Source of the DNA: Rana temporaria
Taxonomy: Eukaryota > Chordata > Amphibia > Anura > Ranidae
Direction of reading: 5' to 3'
Assembly (NCBI RefSeq): GCF_905171775.1
Contig: NC_053490.1
Location: 459,258,643-459,322,642 of the forward strand
DNA length: 64,000 bases
Part shown: piece by piece, positions 20,995 to 32,158 of the stretch
Numbering within the stretch: the stretch's first letter is position 1
How the letters are laid out: each line of letters opens with the position of its first letter
Position numbers and translations under genes: made by a program
The notes under the pieces: model-generated
Seen by the model: the letters and a program-made list of their open reading frames with translations, nothing else
What the model was told of the DNA's origin: nothing
Databases searched by the model: none

Positions 20995-22070
20995 GGCATG
21001 GCTATTGAAAGCCAGGTACTAAGAGACTGGGGCCTATCAGATTTTGTGATTCCTACCATGAGGAAGGCTAGGAAGTTGTCCTCTAGGAGGATTTACCATC
21101 GCACTTGGGAAGCTGATTTAGCCCTTTGCGAGGAAATGAAGTGGAATCCACGGACTTATTTGGTGTCCAGAGTCCTGCTGTTCTTACAGTGCAAAGTGGA
21201 CCAAAAGCTTGCTTTAAGCACGATTAAGGGGCAGATATCTGCCCTGGCTGTTTTCTTTCAGCGACCCCTGGGGACTCACTCTCTAATAAGAACATTTGTA
21301 CAGGGGGTTCGGCATGTGGCCCCTCCGGTCCATCCTCCACTACCTCTGTGGGGATTTGAATAGCAGACGTCCCTTGGCGCCTGCCGCTACGAGAGGACCT
21401 GCTGTCGCAAGGGCCCATAGGTCATCCTGCTTTACAGTCAATGGCCTTAACGGCATGACCTCTAGGTACCTCAGAAACCACCATTTGAGAACATTAGGGA
21501 AGTTCCCTTGTTGACACTTTCTCAGAACGTGGTCCTTTTGGTGGCTGTTATGTCAGTTAAGACGGGTTCTGAGCTGGCAGCCTTGTCATGAAAGGCTCCC
21601 TATCTGATCTTCCACAAGGATAAGGTGGTGGTGGTGCTGCGGCCGCAGCCTTCTTTTCTTCCTAAGGTCATTTCGACTTTCCATCTCAAGGAAGACATTG
21701 TACTGCCATCCTTGGGTCCTCATCCGTCGAATCCTAAGGAGACGACGTGGCATTCCTTGGACGTTGTCCGAGCTCCGAGCGTATACTTGTCTGTTACTGC
21801 TCCGTCCTGGAGTTCAGACTCACTGTTTGTTTCGGTGGCCGGTCCCAAGAAAGGCCCAGCGGTCTCATCGGCCACCATTTCGAGGTGGATCCGACAGATC
21901 CTTATCAGGCTTGCGCCATAAAGGGTCGGGCACCTCCCTGTCACGATGCATTCGACCAGGGCAATGGTGCCTCTTGGGCTTTCTGACATCAAGCGTCTGT
22001 TTCCCAGATGTGTAAGGCGGTGACCTGGTCGCCCGGTCACACTTTCACTAAACTTTACAAGTTGATGTGA
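20995..22070 (+). pseudogene. DIRS tyrosine recombinase, broken
   Basis: Tyrosine recombinases integrate the circular DIRS intermediate. The N-terminal core-binding domain is visible at about 21110-21330 (LALSTIKGQISALAVFFQRP). A 110-base duplicate of upstream RT sequence (21361-21470) then interrupts the frame. The catalytic part follows in pieces: VLLVAVMSVKTGSELAALS (about 21530-21590), a stop, PYLIFHKDKV, and SLFVSVAGPKKGPA. A terminal HTFTKLYKL near 22040 carries the likely nucleophilic tyrosine. Stops and frameshifts rule out function. Confidence 0.75.
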
Positions 22071-22216
22071 GTGCATCTTCGGATGCTTCTTCGGCCGCAA
22101 AGTTTTGCAGGCGGCTGTTTAGAGTTACAACTCCTCAGTTGAGGAGCTCTGTTTTGTTTTGGGGTGAAGTTTAATTTTATGCTGTTCCCACCCCTCATTT
22201 TGACACTGCTTTGGGA

Positions 22217-22325
22217 CGACCCACTATGTCAAGTTTAAGGCTATGTCCGTTTATGAACAAAAGAGAAAATAGGATTTTATGCTCACCGTAAAATCTTTTT
22301 CTCTGAGTTCATGGACGGACACAGC
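22217..22325. repeat. DIRS internal complementary region
   Basis: Positions 22221-22266 are the reverse complement of the left terminus (16505-16550), with CCACTATGTCAAG pairing to CTTGACATAGTGG. The next bases (about 22270-22325) match the complement of the outer right terminus at 22525-22565. This junction is the template DIRS elements use to rebuild their ends during replication. Confidence 0.82.
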
Positions 22326-22339
22326 ACACACCCCTCTTT

Positions 22340-22525
22340 TTTTTTTAGTTTGTACTGCTTGCTACGAACTGAACTGCTTGGTGCAGGCTGAGGGTATATA
22401 GTCAGTGGGACCGCGCCCTGGGCGGGGCTGTTCAGCTTTGAAGTTAACACTTTCTGCCTAGTCACTCCAAAAGGAAGGCTATTTCCCACTATGTCAAGAT
22501 TAAGGCTGACATAGTGGGAAATCCA
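22340..22525. repeat. DIRS right inverted terminal repeat
   Basis: This is the reverse complement of the left ITR, with GAACTGCTTGGTGCAGGCTG and CCCACTATGTCAAG. It is followed by a short extra CTGACATAGTGGGAAAT piece that forms a local hairpin at about 22480-22522. Confidence 0.85.
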
Positions 22526-22842
22526 TGAACTCAGAGAAAAAGATTTTACGGTGAGCATAAAATCCTATATTTTTATTTTATCTTATACTTTTTATTTTAT
22601 CCTTTAACTTTAAGTAATCCCCTTTTAGGGAAAAAAAAAAAAAAAACAGGGGGCCTAAAATGTGCAGTAGATATCTGAATGCAGGTAGTAGGTCCTTTTA
22701 TGTTTTTTTTTTTCGGGGTTAAACATTAATTATCTCTTCCCATCGACATAATGCTATTATGCGGTGGCAGAGAGGGTGGCCCTTTAAGGGATTCTACGTA
22801 AAGCCTCAAGGTTTTTTTACCTTAATGCATTGTATGCATTAA

Positions 22843-24120
22843 CCACTTGCCGCCCGCCAATGACATATTGACGGCGGCAAAGTGGTTGTCTGATCCTGAC
22901 CGGACGTCATATGACGTCCTCAGGATTCTGAGCCGATGCGCGCCCCCGGGGGCGCGCATCGCGGCGATCGTTGTTGCGGGGTGTCAGTCTGACACCCCGC
23001 AACACCGATCTTGGTAAAGAGTCTCTCACGGAGACTCTTTACCACGTGATCAGCCGTGTCGAATCACGGCTGTTCACGGTGTAAACAGGAAAAGCCGTTG
23101 TCGGCTCTTCCTCACTCGCGTCTGACAGACGCGAGTAGAGGAGAGCCGATCTGCGGCTCTCCTGACAGGGGGGGTTCGCGCTGATTGTTTATCAGCGCAG
23201 CCCCCCCTCGGATCGCCACATGGACCACCAGGGATGCCCACCCTGGACCACCAGGGTGGGAAAAAAAAAAAAAAAAAAGTCTGAAAAAAAAAAAAAAAAA
23301 AAAGTCTGTCAAAAAAAAAAAAAAAAGCATTAAAAAAAAAAAAGATGCCAATCAGTGCCCACAAATGGGCACTGACTGGCAACATAGCTAAATCAGTGCC
23401 GCCCCAGTGTCCATCAGTGCCACCCCACATTGTCCATCAGTGCCACCCTACAGTGTCCATCAGTGCCACCCCACAGTGCCCATCCATGCCCAGTGCCCAC
23501 CTATCAGTGCCCATCTGTGCCACCCATAAGTAGCCATCAGTGCCACCCATAAGTGCCGCCCATGAGTGCCCATCTGTGCCGCCTATGAGTGCCCAGTGCC
23601 GCCCATCAGTGCCCATCAGTGCCGCCCATGAGTGCCCATCAGTGCCGCCCATGAGTGCCCATCAGTGCCGCCCATGAGTGCCCATCAGTGCCGCCTATGT
23701 GTGCCCATCAGTGCCGCCTATGTGTGCCCATCAGTGCCACATACAAGCGCCGCCAATCAGTACCACCACATCTGTGCCCGTCAGTACTACCTCATCGATG
23801 CCCATCAGTGCCATCTCATCGGTGCCCATCAGTGCCGCCATATCAGTGCCCGTAATTTACAAAAAAATTAACAGAAAAAAATAAAAACATATTTTTTTTC
23901 AAAATTTTCAGTCTTTTTTTAGTTGTTGCGCACAAAAAAAAAATCGCAGAGGTGATCAAATACCACCAAAAGAAAGCTCTATTTGTGGGGAAAAAAGGAC
24001 GCCAGTTTTGTTTGGGTACAGTGTAGCATGACCGCGCAATTGCCATTCAAAGTGCGACAGTGCTGAAAGCTGAAAATTGGCTTGGGCGGGAAGGTGTATA
24101 CGTGCCCTGTATGGAAGTGG
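22843..24120. mobile_element. TTAA-flanked MITE, CCACTTG family, with minisatellite
   Basis: TTAA lies at 22839-22842 and 24121-24124. The ends CCACTTGCCGCCC and GGAAGTGG are inverted. The left arm is GC-rich with stems (22935-22960, 23010-23045). An A-rich tract (23260-23345) and a minisatellite (23345-23855) separate it from the conserved right-hand blocks, including GAGGTGATCAAATACCACCA and GACCGCGCAATTG. At about 1.28 kb it is larger than its sisters because of the array. Confidence 0.87.
23345..23855. repeat. Minisatellite, CCCATCAGTGCCGCC-type
   Basis: Units of about 20-24 bases are built on GTGCCCATCAGTGCC followed by ACCC or GCCCATGA. It occupies the centre of the surrounding MITE and shares its GTGCCCATCA core with other arrays in the window. 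Confidence 0.92.
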
Positions 24121-24124
24121 TTAA

Positions 24125-24970
24125 GGTAAAAAAAAAGCTTTATCTGCTACAGTTCTCCCTAGCCCCCCTTATTCTTACCTGAGCCCGATCTGATCTGCTG
24201 TCTCCCTCCTCATTGGGCAGGTTGATAGCAGCGGGAGCTGCTGCCAATCAACTCTAGTGACCAGGGAGTAGGAGATGGGGCCAAGTCCCTCTGTCTGTGT
24301 CAATGGACACAGCAGTGGCGCTCAGGAGCGAGCATGCACAAGTGCCCCAATGGGAGGCACTGGACAGAGAGGAGGTGTCAGGAGCGCCAGCGGGGGGACC
24401 TGAAAGAGGAAATTTAGGGTCGCCCTGTGCAATGAAATTGCAAGTAAGTATAGGGAGTTTTTTTTTTTTCATTGCTGCTGCAAAAATACATTCATGTGGC
24501 TCCACACTCCAGTGCTGAGATCGCGCTTGCTGCACTTTCACAGCTCAATAAGTGAATTTTAGGTTTTTCACTTTCAAAGCAAAATCAGTAACTTTGTGGC
24601 ACAAACATTTGTATTTTATTAATCTGTATATGACACAACTCATTCCTAATGGAAGCGTATTACATTTAGCATCCCTGCTATTTATAGAGGCAGAGTATAT
24701 CTGAAGCTGGTTAACTCTGCTGCCTATTTCTCACATGTAACCATTACTGATTCTAATGATGATGAACATTGGCGGGTTATGCAAGTGTCATAAAAGATGT
24801 ATTCCCGTCTTTCCGGATAATTTCATTAAAGACTAAACCAGAGAATATATAAACACAACCCTCCTGATCCCTGATGTGAGACCTGTAAACACTGCATATG
24901 GGAACAGAAACCTCCTTTCAAGTGAAAAGTGACTGAAAAGAACATTTAGGAAATGCAAATACAGTAAAAC
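24125..24970. other. Intervening sequence, no gene seen
   Basis: It starts with the flank of the TTAA insertion (GGTAAAAAAAAAGC). The first 350 bases look like an old dispersed repeat with a CCAATGGGAGGCAC stretch; the rest (24540-24960) is AT-rich unique-looking sequence with no coding motif. Confidence 0.5.
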
Positions 24971-24973
24971 CTT

Positions 24974-25958
24974 TTTGCGATTTGGCACTGCGTCGCTTTA
25001 ACTGACAAAATGTACGTCCTTTTTTTCCCACAAATAGAGCTTTCTTTTGGTAGTATTTTTTTTTTTTTTAAGTGTATTTTGTGCGTGTACTCGAGAGAGG
25101 AGCTGGACTGCAGGAGTTGGGAGGACTCCCCCAGAGGCAATCTGCCACCTTTCTCCATGCCCCGGGTGGCAATGGCGGGTGTGTGGGGGGGTCCTCCCAC
25201 ACAGCCCGCCCTACCTGCTCCGCTTTGAAGCCCAACAAGGGCAGAGGGACTCCCTACAAGGGAGTGAGAGGATCTACCCCGCTCAACCAGCCCCGTTAGT
25301 CCTTTGCCTCTCTTTTTTAGAGACCGCGTGGTCAAAGTGCGTGCATGTTAACTCAATTTCGAGTGCGTGTAAGTGTGGTGGTTTTTGTGGGAGGGGGGTG
25401 GGCGTACTAAGTGCAGGCTTACCTCGCATAGCACTCCCACCGGGAGCCGGGCTGAGACCACCAAACTCAATTTACATGTAGCCGAGACCGGGATCCGAAC
25501 CCCTGGCTGCAGAGGTGAATGGCTTGTCAGCGCAGTGCCAATCACGTTGAGCCATCGCAGCTCCTCGATTTTTGGTAGTATTTGATCACCTCTGCTGTTG
25601 TTATTTTTTGCACTCTAAACAAAAATAATAAATAGAAATTTTGGAAAAAAAAGCAATATTTTTTACTTTTTGCTATAATATCCCCAACAAATCTATAAAA
25701 AAAAGTTTTTCCTCAGTTTAGGCCGATACGTATTCTTCTACAAATTTTTGGTAAAAAAAAATCGCAATAAGCCTTTATTGATTTGTTTGCGCAAAAGTTA
25801 TAGCTTTTATAGCATTTTTATTAATATTTTTTTTTTACTAGTAATGGCGGTGATCAGTGATTTTTATCGTAACTGCGACACTATGGCAGACACATCGGAC
25901 ACTTTTGATGCCATTTTGGGACCATTGTCATTGATACAGCGATCAGTGCTATAAAAAT
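24974..25958. mobile_element. TTAA-type MITE fragment (CCACTTG family) split by a SINE
   Basis: Family interior blocks are present in order: GGCACTGCGTCGCTTTAACT, CAAATAGAGCTTTC, GGTAGTATTTGATCACC, CTCAGTTTAGGCCGATACG and ACTAGTAATGGCGG. Both termini and flanking TTAA are missing, so this is a truncated, older copy. A SINE occupies 25059-25569. Confidence 0.75.
25059..25569 (-). mobile_element. tRNA-derived SINE, minus strand
   Basis: The 14-bp TSD TTTTGGTAGTATTT lies at 25045-25058 and 25570-25583. Read on the minus strand, the head begins GAGGAGCTGCGATGGCTCAA. It has an A-box-like TGGCTCAACGTGATTGG and a B-box-like GGGTTCGGATCCC (about 25490-25502), matching an RNA polymerase III internal promoter. 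The other end is the poly-A tail, seen as a T run at 25059-25070. At about 510 bp it is long for a SINE. I do not recognise the family name. Confidence 0.78.
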
Positions 25959-26125
25959 GTATGTAGTGAGCTCCTGAACCTCTCATTGTCCCCTCACTTC
26001 TGTTTGTTTCTATTTTTTGCAGTTATGTGCACTGCTCTATGCACACGACACATCCCATACTGGGAGCGAGCAAGAGAGGGTGGCTACCTTCCTACGTACA
26101 GTGGAACCATTGAGTATTAACATTG

Positions 26126-26375
26126 GGTGTTATTTACTAAGGGCAAATCCACTTTTCACTGCAAGTGCATTTGGAAGTCCAGTCACTGTACGTCCGAGGG
26201 GGACATGCAAGGAAAATAAAAAACAACATTTTAGCTTGCACATGATTGGATGATAAAATCAGCAGAGCTTCCCCTCATTTCAGATCTACCCCTCAGATTT
26301 ACAGTGACTGTACTTTCAAGTGCACTAGCAGCGCACTTGTAGTGCAAAGTGGATTTGCCTTTCATAAATAACCAC
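26126..26375. mobile_element. Foldback MITE (GGTGTTATTTACTAAG ends)
   Basis: The left end GGTGTTATTTACTAAGGGCA and the right end, ending AAATAACCAC, are imperfect inverted repeats; GCAAATCCACTTT pairs with AAAGTGGATTTGC. CATTG lies at 26121-26125 and 26376-26380, a possible 5-bp TSD. Superfamily unknown. Confidence 0.65.
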
Positions 26376-26484
26376 CATTGTCACCTTCTAACAGGAAGTT
26401 GGATCACAGCAGCAAATTAAATGAATTTGGAGATTTGCAGGGGGTTGAGATCAATAGAAGGTACATACGTAAATAGATTTTTAC

Positions 26485-26700
26485 TTATTTATATACTGTA
26501 GCTCAGACAATTTACGCAGCGCATTCCATATACAGTATATTGTACATTCACATTTGTCCCAGCCCTCAAGGAGCTTACAATCTAAGGTCCCCAGAGCCAA
26601 TTAACCTACAATCATGTCTTTGAAGTGTGGGAGAAAACCGAAGTACCTGGAGGAAACCCACACAAGCACAGGGAGAAGATGTCCTTCATGGTGTGGTTGT
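26485..26700. repeat. Dispersed repeat with GGAGGAAACCCA block
   Basis: The succession TTACAATCTAAGG, CCAATTAACCTAC, GTGGGAGAAAACC and CTGGAGGAAACCCACAC is a repeat widely seen in frog and fish genomes. I do not assign a class. It is truncated before the usual 3' portion. Confidence 0.6.
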
Positions 26701-26762
26701 CTGCAATACAGAAAGCCATTACAATGAGAACCTACAAATGTGTATATGAAGTTTAATATTAA

Positions 26763-27741
26763 CCACTTCCCGACCTCCTCATGTACATTTACGTCGGTAG
26801 AATGGCACGGACAGGCACATCAACGTACCTGTACGTGCCTGCCTAGACGTGGGTGGGGGGTCCGATCGGGTCCGCTCGGGTCCGCTCGGGGAGCGATCCG
26901 GGACGACGGCGCGGCTATTTGTTTATAGCCGCTCCGTCGCGATCGCTCCCCGGAGCTGAAGAACGGGGAGAGCCGTGTGTAAACACGGCTTCCCCGTGCT
27001 TCACTGTGGCGGCGCATCGATCGAGTGATCCCTTTTATTAGGGAGACTCGATCGATGATGTCAGTCCTACAGCCACACCCCCCTACACTAGTAAACACAT
27101 ACACAGTGATCCCTAAATGTTACAGCGCCCCCTGTGTTTAACTCCCAAACTGCAACTGTCATTTTCACAATAAACAATGCAATTTAAATGCATTTTTTGC
27201 TGTGAAAATGACAAATGTCCCAAAAATGTGTCAAAATTGTCCGAAGTGTCCGCCATAATGTCGCAGTTACGGAAAAAATCGCTGATCGCCGCCATTACTA
27301 GTAAAAAAAATAAAAATAAAATAAAAATGCAAAAAAACTATCCCCTATTTTGTAAACGCTATAAATTTTGCGCAAACCAACCGATAAACGATTATTGCGA
27401 TTTTTTTTACCAAAAATAGGTAGAAGAATACGTATCGGCCTAAACTGAGGAAAACATTTTTTTATATATGTTTTTGGGGGATATTTATTACAGCAAAAAG
27501 TAAAAAATATTGCATTATTTTCAAAATTGTCGCTCTATTTTTGTTTATAGCGCAAAAAAAAAAAACGCAGAGGTGATCAAATACCACCAAAAGAAAGCTC
27601 TATTTGTGGGGAAAAAAGGACGCCAATTTTGTTTGGGAGCCATGTCGCACGACCGCGCAATTGTCTGTTAAAGCGACGCAGTCCCGAACTGTAAAAACCC
27701 CTTGGGTCTTTAGCCAGCATATTGGTCCGGGGCTTAAGTGG
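26763..27741. mobile_element. TTAA-flanked MITE, CCACTTG family
   Basis: TTAA lies at 26759-26762 and 27742-27745. The ends CCACTTCCCGACC and GCTTAAGTGG are inverted. Its orientation matches 1070-2008. The left arm has a perfect-looking GGGGAGCGATC / GATCGCTCCCC stem (26888-26952). Confidence 0.88.
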
Positions 27742-27745
27742 TTAA

Positions 27746-28677
27746 AAATATGTCAGTCATGTAAAAAGTGAAAGCTTGTCAAATGTATGTTTGTATATTG
27801 TAAAAAAAAAATGAATGCATAATAGCTTTAAAGACCCAAATGTTTGAACTCTAAAACCAGCTTGCTATTGTTTTACCATGAAAATTACTTGTTAGAAGAT
27901 AAAAAAATATAATTCTTCTTCAAGTTGTGCTTGACAATGAAACATTTTTTACAAAACAGGATCTACATTTAGGGGAATATTTATACAAAAATTGTACAGC
28001 AATTTGCCCAGTGAAAGTATATTCTGTTTAAATGGGGAAAAAAACAAATGTAAATAGACTATATCCTGTTTGAATTTATATCATTGATTTTAAACAGAAA
28101 ATTACAATTTTGGCCACTAGATGGAACTAAGTATCATAGGATACTATAATATTCCTATTATACTTAACTCCATCTAGTGGCCAAATGCAGTATTTCCCAG
28201 TTTAAATCAATTATTTTGTTTTTAACAGCACATGGTGTAGCTAATCTAACTACTATTGTTTTTTGCCCCATTCTCACAGATTCACGGGGAAAATTGCTAT
28301 GTTATTCTACCCTGGGTATTACTGATGCAGCTACTTTACATATTATCTAGGAAAAATGTTTTATTAATTTGGCAGCTCAGTTCTGCATATTAAACTGCCT
28401 GTGAAACCAGCAGAATTCCAGTTTTTCTTGCTGTCTGTGCCTTTTTATTTGTCTTGTTTACCATTGTTATTGAAAGTGAAAGTATAACAGAAAAGTAATA
28501 GAGGGGAAGTCTTCCAATGGGGACACTAGTTCTGGTGATCTGGGGGTCCCCAATAAATTCCCGTAATTTGCAGAGTTTCCCTGTTTGGCTATGGGACAGG
28601 AAGAGAAGGGAAATCTCCCCAAAGGGCCACAGATGGTGTGAAAAAATCTGCCCATGCTTATAACCCTCACTCTATAC
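27746..28677. other. Intervening AT-rich sequence with one hairpin
   Basis: No coding motif was seen. A foldback at 28108-28185 has arms TTTGGCCACTAGATGGA and TCCATCTAGTGGCCAAA around an AT-rich loop. Positions 28495-28640 look like an inverted relative of the repeat at 15105-15205 (both contain a GGCTATGGG...CAGGAAG type stretch). Confidence 0.5.
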
Positions 28678-29228
28678 CAGTGGTTCTCAACCTGGGGGTC
28701 GGGACCCCCTCGGGGATCGAATGAGGATTTGCCAGGGGTCACCGAATCCTGGTCTGTTCCTGAAGCCTGCATCACTCTCCCAGCCTTTTTGCTATCCCTG
28801 GAGCCTGTGGCCACCCAGCTGGGCTGTTCCTGGAACCCGCAGCTGCCCACTCAGCCTCTTCGCAGGAGCCCATACAGTTCTACATGGCTGGGGGGCAAAG
28901 ACTAGAGGTCAGCTGACTGGTGAGGAATGTGGAAGGGGCTGGAGGAGACCCTATCTCCTGATTTTGGCATAGGTGTCACTGCTACGAGACACCACAAAGT
29001 CAGAAACACAGTAAAGCCGGAGGCACAGTGAGTGACACTACCTGTGATTATAGTTGCCATTAAACGGACTCAGGGAGCGCTAAATATCTGTGGGGTAGGG
29101 GCGCAAATTACTTGTCTTGCCTTGGGTGCTGACAACCCACGCTATGAAAATAATTTTACTGTTAGGGGTCCCCACAACTTGGGAAATTTTATCAAGGGGT
29201 CACGGCACTAAAATGTTGAGAACTACTG
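28678..29228. mobile_element. hAT MITE (CAGTGGTTCTCAACC ends)
   Basis: The perfect TSD CTCTATAC lies at 28670-28677 and 29229-29236 and fits NNNTANNN. The left TIR CAGTGGTTCTCAACCT matches the inverted right end ATGTTGAGAACTACTG at 14 of 16 positions. These ends are classic for Charlie-like non-autonomous hAT elements. It has no coding region. Confidence 0.92.
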
Positions 29229-29846
29229 CTCTATACAAAGTAAAGATTTACCATATTTACATTTACTAAGAAAAAAGAACGCAATTGCACTTGCTGAGTG
29301 TGTTATCTATTTGTCTTTTGTAATTCCACCCCATTGCCTTTTATTCTTCTCTCGCTTTACTGAGAATCTGATGTTATGATGCATCAATCCCCTTCGGCGA
29401 GCAGGGGGAGAGCTAAAGCCAAGCAAACCCATAGACTTCTATGCAGAGCGCTGAGAATTCTGGGAGTTGTAGTTTGAGATGGCAGTCAAATAATGGGATA
29501 AATAGACTCCTTACAATGAAGTTCCCCATAGGCACTGTGCAGTAGGAGGAGTGGAGAGATGATTTTTATTAAATTGCCCAGGAGAGTTATTTCTCTTGGT
29601 ACTGAGGGAGTTAAAGAGAGAGCACCTCTGTCTGGATCCGAGGTGTCCAAACTTTTTTCAAAGCGTGCCAGATTTGATGATGTGAACATGCGTGAGGGCC
29701 GACCATTTTGCCTGACATTCTTTGAACCATTACAATGCGGTCTAAGTGTGTTCGTCCGAGCACGAATACACTGCCCAACAAGAATTCTCTTGCCTTTTGT
29801 GGCTGTGTGTAGTAAAGAGATGAGCTTGGGCATGTAATTTGGATAT

Positions 29847-30482
29847 ACCGTATAAATCGGCGTATAACACGCACAGGCGTATAACTTGCACCTTCACTTT
29901 AAGAGGGAAGTTTCAGGAAAAAAAACATACATTTTAAATAAAGAACTGCAACGCCATATAAGGGTCAGTGACCATCAATGCAGCCTAATCAGTGCCCATA
30001 TGTAGCCTCATCATTGCCATGAATGCAGCCTTACCATTGCCATGAATGCAGCCTCACCATTGCCATGAATGCATCCTCATCATTGTCATGAATGCAGCCT
30101 TACCATTGGCATTAATGCAGCCTTACCATTGGCATTAATGCAGCCTTACCATTGGCATTAATGCAGCCTTACCATTGCCATGATGAAAGCAGCCTTACTA
30201 TTGCCATCAGAGCAGCCTGATAGATGCCCATCTGCAGCCTCGGACAGGGAGGGGGGTGGGATGAGCGCCAACAGATTACATACAGGAGAACCACCTGTTT
30301 ACTCAGCAGCCTCTTTAATACAAAGTCCTGCCTCCTATGATAGACAGAAAAGTCATCCAATGGCAGCCTAGGAGACGGGACTTCTTATTACAGATGCTGC
30401 CTAATAAATAGGAGATTTTCCTGTATGTAACTATGCACTTGTCCCACCCCCTCCCTGTCAGCGCCAATTAATATGGTATATA
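29847..30482. mobile_element. Element with ATACCGTATAAATCGGCG ends, nested in a hAT
   Basis: The left end ATACCGTATAAATCGGCG pairs with the right end CGCCAATTAATATGGTAT at most positions. The target is probably TA. The interior holds a minisatellite (29935-30235) and a GC-rich part without coding motifs. Superfamily not assigned. Confidence 0.6.
29935..30235. repeat. Minisatellite, ATGCAGCCTTACCATTGCC-type
   Basis: About a dozen units of roughly 22-24 bases are built on ATGCAGCC(T/A)(T/C)ACCATT followed by GCCATGA or GGCATTA. The first units (29965-30010) contain CAGTGCCCATATG, linking it to the GTGCCCAT group. Confidence 0.88.
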
Positions 30483-30699
30483 TGTTTTTGGCCCTAAGGG
30501 CCACAAAAGATATATATATGTCCAAACCACCAGGGGGTTGTATTAAACCGGAATGCGGGCCAGACTTTGCACATGCCTGATCTGGATAATCACCTGCAGC
30601 AGAGAACCGAGCCTGAGGCTGGGAGTGAGAACATCTTGGGGCAGCACAGCACCACCCACGTCACAACACCTGCACCGCTTTTACAGGGAGACTGGAGTG

Positions 30700-31085
30700 T
30701 CCACCCTCTGCTTTCCACCACTGCTCCCAACTGTCCCTGATTTGGAGGGACTGTCCCTGATTTGGACAAAAGTCCCCCTGTCCCTCTTTTACCTTCATTT
30801 GTCCCTCATTTTGGTCTGATATATATATATGTATATAAAAGTTTTCTTTCAAAAAGTGTTCCCCAGTGCTAAACCTTTTATCCAATTTCTAAATTGCTGC
30901 ATTTGTACATTTGAAAAGCCAATATAAAGGAATAGTAGTGGTAAAAAAATAAACCCTTGTGGATTTAATTAACTTTTTTCTGGTTAATTCTCCTTTAAGG
31001 AGGTGTGGCAGGGGCTGTATCTTATGCCTACATACATATACTAGTAGGTGTCCCTCATTCCCATCTCAAAATGTTGGGAGGTATG
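30700..31085. repeat. Dispersed repeat with CCCAACTGTCCCTGATTTGG
   Basis: It begins GCTCCCAACTGTCCCTG and includes a local duplication GACTGTCCCTGATTTGG. It probably ends near TGTTGGGAGGTATG, which would form an inverted CTCCCAAC / GTTGGGAG pair. A copy in the other orientation lies at 37725-37876. Confidence 0.6.
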
Positions 31086-32155
31086 TGATCACTGGAGGCT
31101 TTCAGGAAGAAACCGAGGGGGCCCCTTCCACATCGAGAGGTCATTGCAGCATCCCAGGGACTATTGAGAGGGCAACTCACCCATTGTTGACATTGTTGGC
31201 AGGGACTGAGCCACTGAGAGCAGGACACCAAGTGTACCCAATCTATACTGCACCCATACTGCATTCTTTACTGTACTTATTCCAAACCTATACCGCATTA
31301 TACCAAACATTTACCACATCTGATCCACATCTACCTTGCACCTGTGCTAAAACTATACCATGCCTACACTGTACCTATACTGCATGCAGAATAACTGTCG
31401 CTGTCTTTAAGGGCACAAATGCTCTTAAAGGGCGCCAACAATAGCCGGCAGAGGAACACCTCAAAAGACTGCCACCTCTCGTAATAATTATTCTGCAAGC
31501 CCCCTTTGTTCCCCTACCCTCTCTACTACCATCCTTCCTTTTTGGACAGTGCATACCCAGTCGGCAGCCAGTAAAAAACAGGCAATTTTCTCCTGCCAGT
31601 AAATGCCAATAAAAGTAAAAGGTTGCCAGTAAAAAAGATGGCTGTGACGCTCGGTTTGGTCCGGAGCCGGCTGGGACCATCCAAGTGTCTGCTACAGTGT
31701 GACCGGGTAGCTCAGGCGGAGGCTGTGCCTGAGCATGTCGTGTGATGTCATGGTGCAATGGAGCCAAGCGGAGTGGCAGGAGCCTCGTGAGCGGGTCAGG
31801 AGCAAGGCAGGCTGGGACCAGGACCATCAGTGCTGTTTGGACTGGAGTGGACTGAAGGGAACACTAGGCTTGGAGAGAGACTGTCACTGACTCAGGAGAG
31901 GACATGTCATTTCAGGGAGGTGTCATCATCTGTGCTGCCGCACACTGCTGTCAATGTCACCGTGAGAGTCAATTCTATGTGTTATTAAAACTAATTTTGT
32001 AACTTTTGGAAATGCCAGTAAAAACTTGGCTGTGCCAGTAAGTTTTGGGTGTTGTGTCAGTAAATTTCAATCTGGTAGGTTGGCAACACTGCGGTATAGT
32101 ACTAGAATCACCACCATGAATGCACTCTGGCAGTATAGTTCCAGCACTCAGTGTA
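31086..32155. other. Intervening repeat-like sequence, no gene seen
   Basis: A loosely repetitive stretch (31230-31390) is built on ACTGCACCTATACC-like words. Near 32085 the sequence GGTTGGCAACACTG resembles an inverted hAT terminus, but I found no matching left end, so no element is called. The several GCCAGTAAA words between 31560 and 32060 suggest one repeat unit. Confidence 0.4.
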
Positions 32156-32158
32156 TTA

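Larger units (their letters stand above)
16505..22565 (+). mobile_element. DIRS-type retrotransposon, decayed
   Basis: DIRS elements have inverted terminal repeats, an internal complementary region and a tyrosine recombinase instead of an integrase. All are visible here: left ITR about 16514-16675, a leader, a gag-like region (about 18700-19146), reverse transcriptase/RNase H (about 19215-20990), recombinase remnants (about 20995-22070), internal complementary region about 22217-22325 and right ITR about 22340-22525 in inverted orientation. Coding regions are broken by several frameshifts and stops, and the gag-RT junction looks deleted. There is no target-site duplication, as expected for the class. 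Confidence 0.88.
29638..30579. mobile_element. hAT element (GTGTCCAAACTTT ends) with nested element
   Basis: The left end CCGAGGTGTCCAAAC and right end GACTTTGCACATGCCTG are inverted derivatives of a CAGGGGTGTCCAAA terminus. GTCTGGAT (29630-29637) and ATCTGGAT (30580-30587) form a 7-of-8 TSD. The left part with AGGGCCGACCATTTTGCC is typical of this family. A second element sits at about 29847-30482. Confidence 0.65.

Noticed and set aside
25485..25569. Possible tRNA gene on the minus strand
   Set aside because: Only A- and B-box words are tRNA-like; it is the head of a SINE with TSD and poly-A tail, and no cloverleaf was convincing.
32070..32096. GGTTGGCAACACTG as a hAT right terminus
   Set aside because: No matching left terminus or 8-bp TSD was found, so no element was called.
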